Below, one piece after another: positions 1 through 11,726 of a DNA stretch of 64,000 nucleotides (position 1 is its first letter; each line of letters begins with the position of its first letter). A program made the translations under genes and the position numbers. The stretch is from Solen grandis (taxonomy: Eukaryota; Mollusca; Bivalvia; Adapedonta; Solenidae). The DNA is taken from the NCBI GenBank assembly GCA_021229015.1, contig CM037782.1:38774316-38838315 (forward strand). The letters are read 5' to 3'. Below the pieces are notes generated by a model that made no database searches, had not been told where the DNA came from, and was given only the letters and a program-made list of their open reading frames with translations.

Positions 1-3000
1 TCCCTAGTGCACACGCTCGGACTGGGAAGGGAGGGAACTCTGGTGGAGGTGGGGGAGACTGTGTATACAAGTAAAAGACTCTATCAGTAATTAAGTAATG
101 GATAGAGAAATATTTTATTGTACACAGATATTGGGATATTAGTCCTCAAAGTCCTCAAGGTCTTGAAAACAATACTTAAGTATAATTCTCAAGCTCACAT
201 ACAAATATGGCATTTAGATTTGATAGAAACTTGAGAATGATATCTGAGTTTTAAATCTGAGATTGCATTAAGTATTTTTTGAGAACTTTAGGTCTGGGTA
301 TCCTCCTATTTATGTCATTATTCTGTTTTCATTGAAAAGAAAAATCTGAATCATTATTCATCCTTATGCTTATTCTTGTGTGGACATAAATTACATGATT
401 GCTTATAGACAAGTGTCCATGTCTAGATATCAGGAACATGCTTTTTTATTTTATTTTTCTATTTAAATTGTTTTAATTGCTTTGTCACATCATAGCTATG
501 AAGAAAATAACAAAAGTGTTACCACAATACAAACCATATAAGCCTGCAAAATAATTAGTTTTATTGGTTTGATGCATAGGGTCAAAGAGCTTATCAAAGT
601 ACTCAAATTTGTATGCAATGTGACACTTATTTTTTTCAGTCATTTCTTAAACTTTTTTTATCATTTTTTTTACCTTAGTAGCAAAACAAGTTCTTACAAG
701 TTATACTATCAATCCCTGTGGATTATATCTGGGTGGAACCAGTACTTTGTTCCTGGGAAATTCATTAAAGATCTTTCCTCCCAACAAAGCCATAATCTTA
801 GGATTTGCAGACATGCATTTACTTTATGATCACAGCATCTTATATCTTCATTCATTCTTTCACTTTTAAAGTTTTTCTGGGTTACTCCAATGAAGGACAT
901 CCGTACTTACTGATGGTGGGTAGACCATGTTGAGGATCCTCTGTACCACATGACCAACCACTGGGTTGTCCCTTGGGGGTCCTGATACCTCACAACCCTC
1001 AGGGGGCTGCCACTCCCCAACCATATTCTGCAAAACAGGTAAAATATAGGATTAATGTTTTTTAATATCACTCAAGGGATTTTACCTTGCTTTTGGTAAC
1101 AATGTCACTCAGTCTGATACTTTACAATATATTTTGAATAATTTGAAAACAGGCCTTTAACTGGAGATGTCTTTAATTCAAAAGTTAAATTCTCATAAAT
1201 GCAGTACTGGGAATCCAGTCACTGGCCTTTGTTCTCCAGAAGTGATCAATCGTAAACTTATTAAAGCATGTAAGTGCTTCAATTTCAAACTTGCAGGAAA
1301 AATATATGCCCAATCAATATTAAAATGTGTATTGACTTAATCGGTTGTCTCTTTTAATTAATTTTATGCATAATCAACCATGTAACCCTAATTTTAGCAT
1401 ACAACTACTGTATTTAAAAACTGAAAGACAGTTATTTTATTTCTGACATGAGATATATACACAAAACTTTAGTCACAGCACTTATAAGTTTTGTCTAGTT
1501 TACATGTACACATGTATACAAGTATGACTGTATATAACAAGAGGGCCAAGATGGCCCTAGATCGCTCACCTGAGAAAAGTATCATTCATTGCCTGTACAA
1601 AACAGATTGCTTTAGAATTAAGATGATGAGGTGAAACAATGTTCAGGAATTTTCTGACCCCATCCACAAAAGATATCATGACAAACATTCTGCCAAAGTT
1701 TGAGGATGATTGGACCAAAAATGTTGCCCTCAGAGTATAAACAAGATTTTTCTAAGATTTGACCTACTGACCTACATTTCTATCCAGCCCCACCCATTTT
1801 CAAACTGGTTCAAGATATCATCAAGACAAACATTCTGACCAAGTTTGAGGAAGATTGGATAAAATTGTGGCCTCTAGTGTGTAAACAAGATTTTTCTAAG
1901 ATTTGACCTACTGACCTACTTTTTGATCCAACCTGACCCATTTTCGAAAGGGTTCAAGATATCATCAAGACAAACATTCTGACCAAGTTTGAGGAAGATT
2001 GGATCAAAATTGTGGCCTCTAGTGTGTAAACAAGATTTTTCTAAGATTTGACCTACTGACCTACTTTTTTATCCAACCTGACCCATTTTCGAAAGGGTTC
2101 AAGATATCATCAAGACAAACATTCTGACCAAGTTTGAGGAAGATTGGATTAAAATTGTAGGCTCTAGTGTGTAAACAAGATTTTTCTAAGATTTGACCTA
2201 CTGACCTACTTTTTTATCCAACCTGACCCATTTTCGAAAGGTTCAAGATATCATCAAGACAAACATTCTGACCAAGTTTGAGGAAGATTGGATCAAAATT
2301 GTGGCCTCTAGTGTGTAAACAAGATTTTTCTAAGATTTGACCTACTGACCTACTTTTTGATCCAACCTGACCCATTTTCGAAAGGGTTCAAGATATCATC
2401 AAGACAAACATTCTGACCAAGTTTGAGGAAGATTGGATCAAAATTGTGGCCTCTAGTGTGTAAACAAGATTTTTCTAAGATTTGACCTACTGACCTACTT
2501 TTTGATCCAACCTGACCCATTTTCGAAAGGGTTCAAGATATCATCAAGACAAACATTCTGACCAAGTTTGAGGAAGATTGGATCAAAATTGTGGCCTCTA
2601 GTGTGTAAACAAGATTTTTCTAAACCTGACCCATTTTCGAAAGGGTTCAAGATATCATCAAGACAAACATTCTGACCAAGTTTGAGGAAGATTGGATCAA
2701 AATTGTGGCCTCTAGTGTGTAAACAAGATTTTTCTAAGATTTGACCTACTGACCTACTTTTTGATCCAACCTGACCCATTTTCGAAAGGGTTCAAGATAT
2801 CATCAAGACAAACATTCTGACCAAGTTTGAGGAAGATTGGATCAAAATTGTGGCCTCTAGTGTGTAAACATCAAATTGTTGACGGACGACGGACGACGGC
2901 CGACGGACAATCAAGTCTCCCAAAAGCTCACCCTGAGCTATGCTCAGGTGAGCTAAAAAGATATAATCTTTTCTCTTATGCTTTTTAGTGGAAAACTGTG

Positions 3001-6000
3001 GTAAAGAAAATTATATTTGATATTTTATCAGCGAAAATGATAAAAACATAATTTCATTCTTTCTAACATTAAACAAAAAGAAAAAATATTTTCTTTTGGA
3101 AGATGCAATATATTTCATCTTGTAACATCGAAAATTGTATTCTCACAAATGGCATAAAAGTTTACTTTGTATTCCATAAAGTCTCCCTCATCCAGCAGGT
3201 TTAGTCTCTCTTCCTCTAGAACCTGCTGGGCAGTGGGCTCTGTAGACTCGGGCTCCTGGGTCGGGGGATACAGCGGGATACCTGCCTCAAACTGGGCTCG
3301 CCACTCACGCGTCAACTTTGCTGGAACCAACCTACAGTAAAATGTTTATAAATCACCTTTAAGTTTTAAGTGGCTGATGAAAACTGCATATTATCTTAAT
3401 ATTTGATTGGAATATTTCTTAGACGTATTATAAAAACCAGACAGAAAAAACAACAACTATAATTTGTATGTTTGGGTTATGTTATGTAACGGGATATCGT
3501 AACTGAATTATCATAATGGAAGACTGTAGGTGCTAAAAGAGAGGAAAAGAATCATATTTTATTATTAACTTTTTTCTGTACCATGATTATATTAGCTCCT
3601 TATTTCCCATGACTTTGTTGTTGTTTTTCTTGATCTATGGTTGATGATAAAATGTCATTTTTTTATAATATGAAATTAATTTCAAGTTGACTTTCTTTTC
3701 ATTTCCAGCATATCTAGTATTATCTACTCCTAAATAGTGTTTATTATTGTTTTAAAAATGATCAATATACTTTGCAATAGCAGATAAAAGAAACTTACTT
3801 GTTTGTTAGTTCCCTGTATTCAGCAACTTTACAAGTGAAGTCCACAATCTGGTTGACAACACCGTTACAGACCTCATAGTGTCGGCGATACTTGGTCTCT
3901 GCCCTTTCGGCTGCAATACGGTCATGAAGCTCCTTATCCTTCATTGTCTGCTCCTCGTATTCTTTCTTAGCCAGTCTTGCCATCTCCTGCATTGTATACA
4001 TAACCAAATATTTACAGCACAAATAAATTGTAATCAATTACAATGCAGCTCTATAAAAAAGCTGTACTTGGAGTTTTACTTAAATATTGTATTGTTATGT
4101 TGAGATAATTCCTAATTCAGTTAATTTACCCCTTACCTTGTTAATATTTATGTAAAAATCTATTACTTTAAGAAAATTTTTATCAAACTTAAAATGGTAA
4201 TCATGTATAAAACAATGGGTTTTTCTTTAGCATGCAGACTGTGTAGAATCTGAGCTGCAGTATTCAAAAAGCAAACAGAGGAGACCCTAAAAAGTCAGCT
4301 CCTTCCAGCAGCTGTCTGATCTGGGTCTCTTCTGTTCGGCGAGACATCAAAATAAGTCTATATAAGGTTAAAGGTTAAACGCATAACATAATGAATATAT
4401 ATTATGGGGTCCTTTGTTGAATAATAGCAAATATAGTGAATAAATAATGGAGCAAGGCATAATGGATTAACACAGTAAATATTAATGCAAATAAAATTCA
4501 TAGAACAAAATTGATTTATAGACTGATAAAAAAAAAAGTTAAAAAAGGCACTCACAGCTTCCTTATTAAGGGCCTCCTCAAAGTCTTTCAGCCTTCTCTC
4601 CTCGTACATCTTCTCTCTCATGACCCGGTTCCTCCGGATGATCTCCTTCTCGTGCCGAGTCTGCAGAAGCTGCACGGCAATCCTGCGCTCTTGCTGCGAC
4701 TGCCTCATCAATCTGTTGACCAACATTTCCTCTCTGTGGGCTTCCTCTTGACTCTCATGAGCCTGAATTTGGTCGACCAGAACTTTCCTTCTTCGCTTTT
4801 CACGCTCTGCACGTGCATAGGCATCTTCATGCAGCCTCTTCCTGATTTTGCCGATGTAAGCATCATTGGATGCTGGTTTGATGATTTCCACATTTTCTAT
4901 GGGGGGCTTTTCGTCATCTCTTGACATAAGGTATTCCATGCCTATTCCCTCACTGTTAATGTAAATTTTTATGATGTTATAATAATATATTATGCTATTT
5001 GTATCTAATCCATCTAAAATAGTGGTAAATATAGATATTGATCAATATCAAAACAGATAAGTTATTACAAAAGAGCAAAGCAAAAAGATAAACTGAAGTT
5101 CTATATTTCAAATCATAAATGATGTTTCATTCTGTTTGTTCTTTTAAACACCAGAAATAAACAAGAACTATCGTTGAAAATGATGAATACTCCCCAGACT
5201 GTCTTGTCACAGTTTATGTGACCACTGACAAAGTTTAAGAATAAAAATAAAAACAAACCAAAACTAAGTCACTAAGAGCTCTGATTCACTAAAACATGTA
5301 TTGCAGACAAAAATATGGAATAAACATCAAAAAGGGCAATAACTCAATTAAAATTCAGCTGATCATTATGGTACATGCAAAGGATATGTGCAAACAGCAA
5401 GGGGTACCTATAAATGCTGTGAATTTAATTAAAAATCTGACGATAGTAGCTGAGAAATATAGCAGATTAAATACATTCAAAAAATGGGGGGGGGGGGGGG
5501 GGGTGGAGTGTAACACAATCAAAAATGAAGCAAGCATGACAAGCCTACAAAATGAGCAAGTGGGATTGGTATCTATAATTGCTGTGAAATTAAATGAATT
5601 TTAAATCTGAAAAAATAATAGCTGAGGAAAAGTGTGGACAAAATATCTTCAATAATTATAACAAAAGACCATAACTAATATGAAATCAAGCCAGTCAAGA
5701 CGTGCCAATGATATGCACAACTAGACTTGGTACTTACTAATATTGTAAAGTTAAATCAAAATCAGATCAATGGTACTCATTAATGCCGTGATGTTTAATC
5801 AAAATCAGACCATTGGCAGCCAAGAAATAGTGTGGACAATTTATATTCAATAAATATAACAAAGAGCCAGAACTCATTTAAAATCAAGCTAATCATTATG
5901 TATGACAATATGTGCAACTAAGTTTGGTACTTAACAATCTTGTAAAGTTTTATCAAAATCCAAGCAAAGGTAGCTGAGAAATAAGGCAGATCTCCTCTAC

Positions 6001-9000
6001 AGATGGACTGACGAACAGACAAACCAAAGGACATTACTTCAATATAGCCGCCATATTCTTTATATCTAGGTATATAATAACAGATAAATAATATCTAAAT
6101 GAACGTAATGATTGACAATTTTTACTTATATCAGTCTGAGTCAGCAGTTTTGGCACTCACTGCCAACAGGGAAGGGAAAAATAACTCCAAAAAAGAATAT
6201 GGTTACATACTCATCATCTGTAGGCTGGTAGGTCATTTTCATCCTTTCTTCAAAGTCAGATATTGCTCTTATAGTATCCTGTGAAACATTGAAGAACACT
6301 ATCAAAACTGTAACCTGATATAACATTAACAAAAAAAAATAAAAAATATTTGTACAATTTATCTAGCATTTCACCAATATTCAAGAAACTGAATTAGCTA
6401 CCTTATTTACTGCAATGAGTGGGCAACAAAAAGATTGTGGTTAAGATTTTATACAATAGTGCAGTATATACTCACCTGGGCAATTCTAGCTCTTCTCCCT
6501 GCAGCCTTGGCCTGTGATGAAGCAGATTTCTTTGGTGGAGGCTGGGGAATCTGAACAGTTGCTGCCCTGCAAGATTAATATTTCTTTTATCTATTTTGGA
6601 ACATTGTTTAATATTTGAGAGAGTCACTGAAATAGAAAAAGGAGATTGCATATCATTTTGAAGTAGTATAATGCTGACATGCTATCGAATTATCTTTACA
6701 AAGGATATACAGTGAAACCTCATTAGTCCGGACACTTTGGTCCTTGTTTAAATTTCCGGATTAATGAATTTTCCGTATTAATGAATCAATCCATATCTTC
6801 TTTTTCTTATTTTCTTCTTCTTTCATACTTTCTCATTGTACACTGTGTGTGTGGTGTGTGTGATATGTTTGTTTTCCATATAAATTATATTTAAAATATA
6901 TGCTTAGGACTATATATGATTATGTATTTAATTGATGTTTACAATGATGGTTTAATTTTATTTAAATCCATCCTTGACATCAGATTCTTAAACCCTTTCC
7001 TCATATATACTCATTACGCTCAATAGGTACTACATAAAGCCTGATCTGCACAAAACACAGTAAACTTACCAAAGTTTAATTACAAAATCTCATTTCAGAC
7101 ATGAGGAGCATGCGAACAGATAAAACTGATCAGCCTGCGAGTTACTCGCAGTGATCTGGTTTTATGCTGTTCGCATAGGTCTTTCATGGTGTCCCTATGA
7201 GGGAAAGGGAATAAGAGAAGAAAAACACCTTAGTAGGTGACAGCATATTGTGACCTATTTCTTTTCTGCATTCGTGAGCAAATGAATTGGATTTAATTAT
7301 TTTAGCCAAAACAGTCACAAACAATGAATATTAAATGTACACCTGAAATCAAACATATGAACAAAAGACAATTAAAGGATGGTTGGCTTTTCTGCTCTTT
7401 TACAGCATACTTGCAGCTGTGAATAAATTTACCTTCTTCACTGCTAGTTATATATGTAGCTTGGGCTATTCCGCCCTTAATTGCCCTGTTCTGTGACTGA
7501 TTAGTATAGCGCTCGCGGCTATGTGTAAACATCTGCAGGTGACACTTCTATAACAGTCCGCGCAAAGAGTAGTCCGAATGATGTCTAAAATAGTAGGTGG
7601 GAAATCCAGTCTGAACTGGTACCCGGATTATCGAGTCATTTTAAATAGCAAATGGAAGATTGGTTCCAATATGGATGTCCGGATCCGGAACGCGAATTTC
7701 CGTATTATCGAATCATTTTTACATTGTGGAAATCCGTTCCAAGAGAAAAGTGTCCATATGGCGAGGTTTCTGGAATAATGGAGCCCGGACTAACGAGGTT
7801 TCACTGTATATGCAGACTGTCAGTCAATATCATGACGAAAACAAATTATTTTTTCTAGATCTCTATTATAGCTTCTTTATTTACTTTAAAATAGAAAAAA
7901 TATTATTGATATAACCAACTGCCTGGTGCTAGCTGAAGAAAGGTAAGTAGGGAAAACATTGGACCAATACACAAAAGACAAAGTGGGGCAATATATATAT
8001 AATATTTATATACATGAAAAATAATTATTATGATAAATCATACTGGGAGAAGACAAACATATTAACAGATGGTGTAGCAACTTATTTTTTAAAAAATAAT
8101 GTTAAGACTATAAAAATAGACCTGACAAAACTTAATTTGAATAACTTGGGGGGGAGGGGGGGAGTTTATAAAAAAAAAATAATTTAAAAAAAAAGATGAA
8201 TTAACATACTGAATCTTTGCAACCATTTCGCTCTGTTTTAACTGCAGCGCCCTGGACCGTTCCATCAGCAATTTTCTCTCCTTCTGCTGATTTTCCCGGA
8301 TCCTCTCCTGCTCCAGGAATCTCTCTCGGAAGGCGACTTTTTCCATTTCAATCTGCTTCTCATGAAACTTACTGAAAACCTCTTGCAGTTCAAGATCTGA
8401 CTGCCTTGGAGTTGCATGCTTTAACCTCTGCAAGAAGAGAATTAATACAGAAAATGATAATCATTGATAAGCATGATATTATTTCATGCATTATATTTCT
8501 TACAATGTTTGGTGTACAAAAGAAGTTCAAACATACATCCTAAGATGTAACTAAGATATTTTTTTTTACCTAATTCATAAACCATTAAATGCCAAAAATA
8601 TGGGCTTGAATGGCTAGGAATAATCATGAACCAAAGCAACATGCACATAATTAGCATTTGTTGGTTGTGCATTTTCTAAATAAAGCAACCAATGGATCAC
8701 TTCACAAAGAAATTTTAAATTAAACAATAGATGACTTACATGCAATATTTGATAAAGAAAAACAACAAACCTCCTTGTAGATGCCACTTTCAACAGCGTT
8801 CAGTTTGGCAGGTGCTGCTGGTCTCATTGTTTCCATGGCAACCCCAGTCAGATTTGACTTTTTCTTGTTGTTTAAAGCAATATACAGCTGATACATCAAG
8901 CGTGTGGCCACCCCATGTCGCTCTGTCATAATATCCCGGGCCACATTTGTATCAAATGGAATGCTGAGCAGATGTAACGTTGGCTCAATCCTTGTGAAAT

Positions 9001-11175
9001 TGTTGAGCTTTGAATCAGCAGTTCTTAAAAATAAATGACAAATAATATAATATCCATTACAACAAAACCCTTTTAACCTTTGTAAAATGACAATTATTCA
9101 TAAGAAAATACATGGAAAGCACATTATTGTTTAATCTAATAAAAAGAACATAATTACACATGTATATGCTTCTCACACAAAACTCATGATCTGTTTTACA
9201 AATTTAATTGCAATACACGAGTAGTGAAATATTATGTTGACCCATTTTCTCATTTTTGACAAATATCTTTTTCCTACAATTTTTGTTCATAAAGCAAATT
9301 GTTTTTGGTGTAACTATGCAGTATCTGATGACACACGGTATAGCTGACAGGAGATTATCTAAAAAACACTGACAACTGAATTTGCTGATACTTTTTATAT
9401 AACATTAAAACAATACATTCAAAAGAATATAAGAAATATAACACAAGATACACTCAACTAATCATATTACTCACTTGCTTTGAGAAAATTTCTCGAAGTC
9501 ATCTTGCAATTGATAACTCTTAAGGACTTCACCAATAAGATAGCCAGATGAAAAATCCTTCTCAAATGTTGTTGGATCTGTCACAAAAAAGATATTGAGA
9601 ATGTATTAGTATGTATAATGTAATACTTTGCTGATCATTTTGCCATGTTATTTATCATACAGGCTTTATCATCAAACAACAAATAAATGAGAAATTTGAA
9701 CTGTGACAATAACTATATGCAATTTACCGGTACACTCAGTGCTGATAGATAGTCAACCTAAAAGTTAAATGGTAAAAACCCCATACAGGCTTGCTTCCTT
9801 CTTGTAATGCTCTAATTTCTAGATCGTGGGTAGCAGAGAATCATAGCATAAGATGACGTATTTGGTATTTGTTATGTAATGAGCTATTTGATTTAAATAA
9901 ACAAAACAAAATGCTATTGAATGTACAGTTGAAGTAAACAAATTTTGTAGGGATTATTTGCCAGGTTTATCCCTGTCAAAGAATTTTGAAACAACAATCA
10001 TAAATATGCTCATAAATTTGAATCTCAATATTAATGTGCAAATAAATTCTTATTCTGTTTTATTTGATGTGGGCATTCACCCATCCCGAAGCAGTGACAG
10101 TACCCAACGTTGCTTAACTTAGCAAATCAGGAAAAAAAAGTAACCACATTGCACAAAAGCTAGCTCAACTGGGGGGCAGTTATATTTGTCTTATACTAGG
10201 ATGGTGTTCCCTCATATCGCGGTACTAACAACATGAATGGGAATAAAATATCAGTGAAGTCTTATCTGAAATTTATTTCTGTCTGTCGCTGTTATTCCAC
10301 TTTTGTACCATAATGTGAAAACAATTTATTTATTTCAGCCTTTCTAATAACGTTTTAAACATGTTATTGTTTGCCATGTTTGTCCTACTTAAAAAATCCA
10401 ATGAATCTCTGGTATCGCGGTATTTTTTTTAAAAAAGACTGCTTGCTCCACCTACAGGTGTCGCTAAATGATCAAAACAATCATCATTCATAAAACAATG
10501 CAGCAGATGAAGATCTAGCATTTGTTGAGTCTTTCCATTCATTATTTATGCTAAAAAAAAAACACGGTTTTTAACGGACATGGGGTGATACGCATAAGTG
10601 TAATGGTTGAAAGTCAGTATACTGCAAGAAATTTACGTTTTTCTTACCATTTACGGAGACTTATTACTTTTTGTTTATTTCGATTAAATTCGTAGGTTTC
10701 TGTTTACAAAATAGTGTCACTAGGTGGCGATCAGCAAAGTCTTTCCAAACAAAATGACAATACCGCGATACCAGAGAACCCGCGATACCGCCGGAAACCA
10801 CCCTACTAACACATCCATTCTATCTATCTATATATACTGCACAAACTCCCCTTTCGGGTATTACTGGCAGGTGATTGATATTAATAATGATTTATTTTAT
10901 AATAAACAAGCTACATTGTTTGAATGTGTGCATAAATAATATCAACCTCAGCTAGCAAATATAAATAAATATACATGGATTGCACTGAGTTAATCTCGTT
11001 ACAACAATTTATAATAAGTCTAATATCCGAAATCAATATATCCGAATATATGACATTAAACATGCACCTGCACCACTAAAATGTAAAGCGACTAAGAAAT
11101 ATTTTCGGGTTTCATACCTGCCCTCTGTGATATTTTCAGCTCATCGTTGAGCCATCTACAGAGAATGTCTGTCAT
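1..11175 (-). CDS. SPEF2: Sperm flagellar protein 2 (SPEF2), 5' eleven exons, 3' end beyond window
   Basis: SPEF2 is a large axonemal protein needed for the central-pair apparatus of motile cilia and sperm flagella. Coding exons on the minus strand, in transcript order: 11118-11175, 9475-9577, 8771-9023, 8210-8427, 6476-6566, 6211-6278, 4556-4952, 3799-3986, 3166-3331, 911-1027, and 1-58 (partial). All have GT-AG borders, and reading phase is kept across every junction, giving 572 codons. The N-terminus MTDILCRWLNDELK and the segment SSGYLIGEVL match the CH-like (DUF1042) domain. The 397-bp exon 7 carries the very conserved coiled-coil motif NRLMRQSQQERRIAVQL. Exon 10 has NMVGEW. Exon 11 reads EFPPFPVRACALG, which in the family comes just before the adenylate-kinase-like P-loop, so that domain lies off the left edge. 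The start is the only in-frame ATG before the CH domain. The family protein is about 1,800 residues, so roughly a third is seen. Identification is from recognised family sequence. Confidence 0.95.
1537..2960 (+). mobile_element. Pearl-like non-autonomous element, 145-bp tandem core (copy A)
   Basis: The left end is AACAAGAGGGCC followed by GCTCACCTGAG; the right end is CTCAGGTGAGC, its exact inverse. Between them about eight units of 145 bp repeat (units start near 1811, 1955, 2100, 2244, 2389, 2534, 2648, 2793), one with a 31-bp deletion. A GACGGACGACGG microsatellite precedes the right end. Left arm, tandem core, ACGG microsatellite and short right arm are the layout of bivalve pearl elements. 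It lies in SPEF2 intron 9 and has no coding capacity; the apparent 94-residue minus ORF is the repeat read through. Confidence 0.75.
5290..6062. repeat. Degenerate tandem-core element in SPEF2 intron 6
   Basis: Three to four diverged units share GGGCAATAACTC-like starts, AAATCAAGC, TTGGTACTTA and AAATCAGA-type phrases. They end with GATGGACTGACGAACAGAC, a decayed ACGG/ACAG microsatellite, which suggests another pearl-like family. A run of 17 or so G interrupts one unit near 5487. No coding potential. Confidence 0.5.
6710..7806. mobile_element. TIR DNA transposon relic, Tc1/mariner-pogo (Tigger)-like
   Basis: The left end CAGTGAAACCTCATTAGTCC and the right end GGACTAACGAGGTTTCACTG are near-perfect inverted repeats of about 20 bp. 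Both are flanked by TA, the Tc1/mariner target duplication. CAGTGAAACCTC-type termini are typical of pogo/Tigger elements. The 1,097-bp interior has no recognisable transposase. Its subterminal zones repeat TTTCCGTATTA directly near 6768 and 7698. It lies in SPEF2 intron 4 and hosts a nested hairpin at 7108-7177. Confidence 0.7.
7108..7177. repeat. Nested 70-bp hairpin
   Basis: ATGCGAACAGATAAAACTGATC is answered by GATCTGGTTTTATGCTGTTCGCAT about 25 bp later, with a smaller stem GCGAGTTACTCGC at the centre. The result is an almost complete self-complementary unit inside the pogo-like element. Confidence 0.6.
10194..10808. mobile_element. Nested-palindrome MITE in SPEF2 intron 1
   Basis: The outer ends (10194-10222 and 10780-10808) are imperfect inverted repeats of about 29 bp that both contain TATCGCGG. 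Inside, CTCTGGTATCGCGGTAT (10407-10423) is matched by its exact reverse complement at 10760-10776. No ORF of note. Outer and inner repeats share the TATCGCGGTA core, so it may be two copies in opposite orientation. Confidence 0.55.
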
Positions 11176-11726
11176 TTTGACTTTGTAAACTCGGAAATAG
11201 GCTCGCTAAAATTTAGTTCATATCTGAAGCTTCCTTACGTCACCAATAGCAACACAACATGAGTGTGATTCTCACACTAATACGCGGGTACCTGTTCAAG
11301 TTTTAGGGATACTAATCACTCAGTAAATAGATTCCATCAGAGATTCAATATGCACACGTTTACAATTTTCACATAATACTTCCGAAATTGATAATTTTAT
11401 TGTTTTGTTTAGAAACTCATTGGTGTATTTGTAACCAATTATACATTTTTAATTCTCTTTTTTTTTTTTTAAAGGTGATTTTTTTTTCATTTGGAACTGA
11501 AGTGCTGCCCTTCTTTTCCTAAATTCTTTGTTGTATTTTGTCATGGTTCAATCATTATATATTTTATTTTTATTTTCATTACTGTTCCTTTACATGCATA
11601 CATGAGTATGTTGTTCCCGTTATCTAACATTCTCACAATGCATTCGGGATTTTTCGATAAATATCCTTAAAAAGATTGTCTAAGAAATTGCGGAAACTAC
11701 GGACACAGACCGACGATTTATTTAAA
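11176..11726. promoter_or_regulatory. Probable bidirectional promoter between SPEF2 and PPIE
   Basis: 551 bp separate the two divergent start codons, so both 5' UTRs and core promoters probably lie here unless a non-coding 5' exon was missed. It contains an X-box-like motif (11239-11253) and a 7-bp inverted repeat AGTGTGA/TCACACT (11262-11278). No clear TATA box is seen for either gene, and the sequence is not noticeably CpG-rich. Function is inferred from position. Confidence 0.55.
11239..11253. promoter_or_regulatory. Candidate RFX X-box
   Basis: GTCACCAATAGCAAC fits the RFX half-site rule RYYNYY-N1-3-RRNRAC with a 3-nt spacer. It lies 64 bp upstream of the SPEF2 ATG. RFX factors drive ciliary genes in animals, and SPEF2 is a ciliary gene, so location and target agree. 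No binding data; the match was made by eye. Confidence 0.5.

Noticed and set aside
1811..2870. CRISPR-like array
   Set aside because: Units are contiguous 145-bp tandem repeats without spacers, in a eukaryotic intron.
4511..4924. Plus-strand 137-codon ORF
   Set aside because: It is the antisense shadow of SPEF2 exon 7, whose minus-strand translation matches a conserved family.
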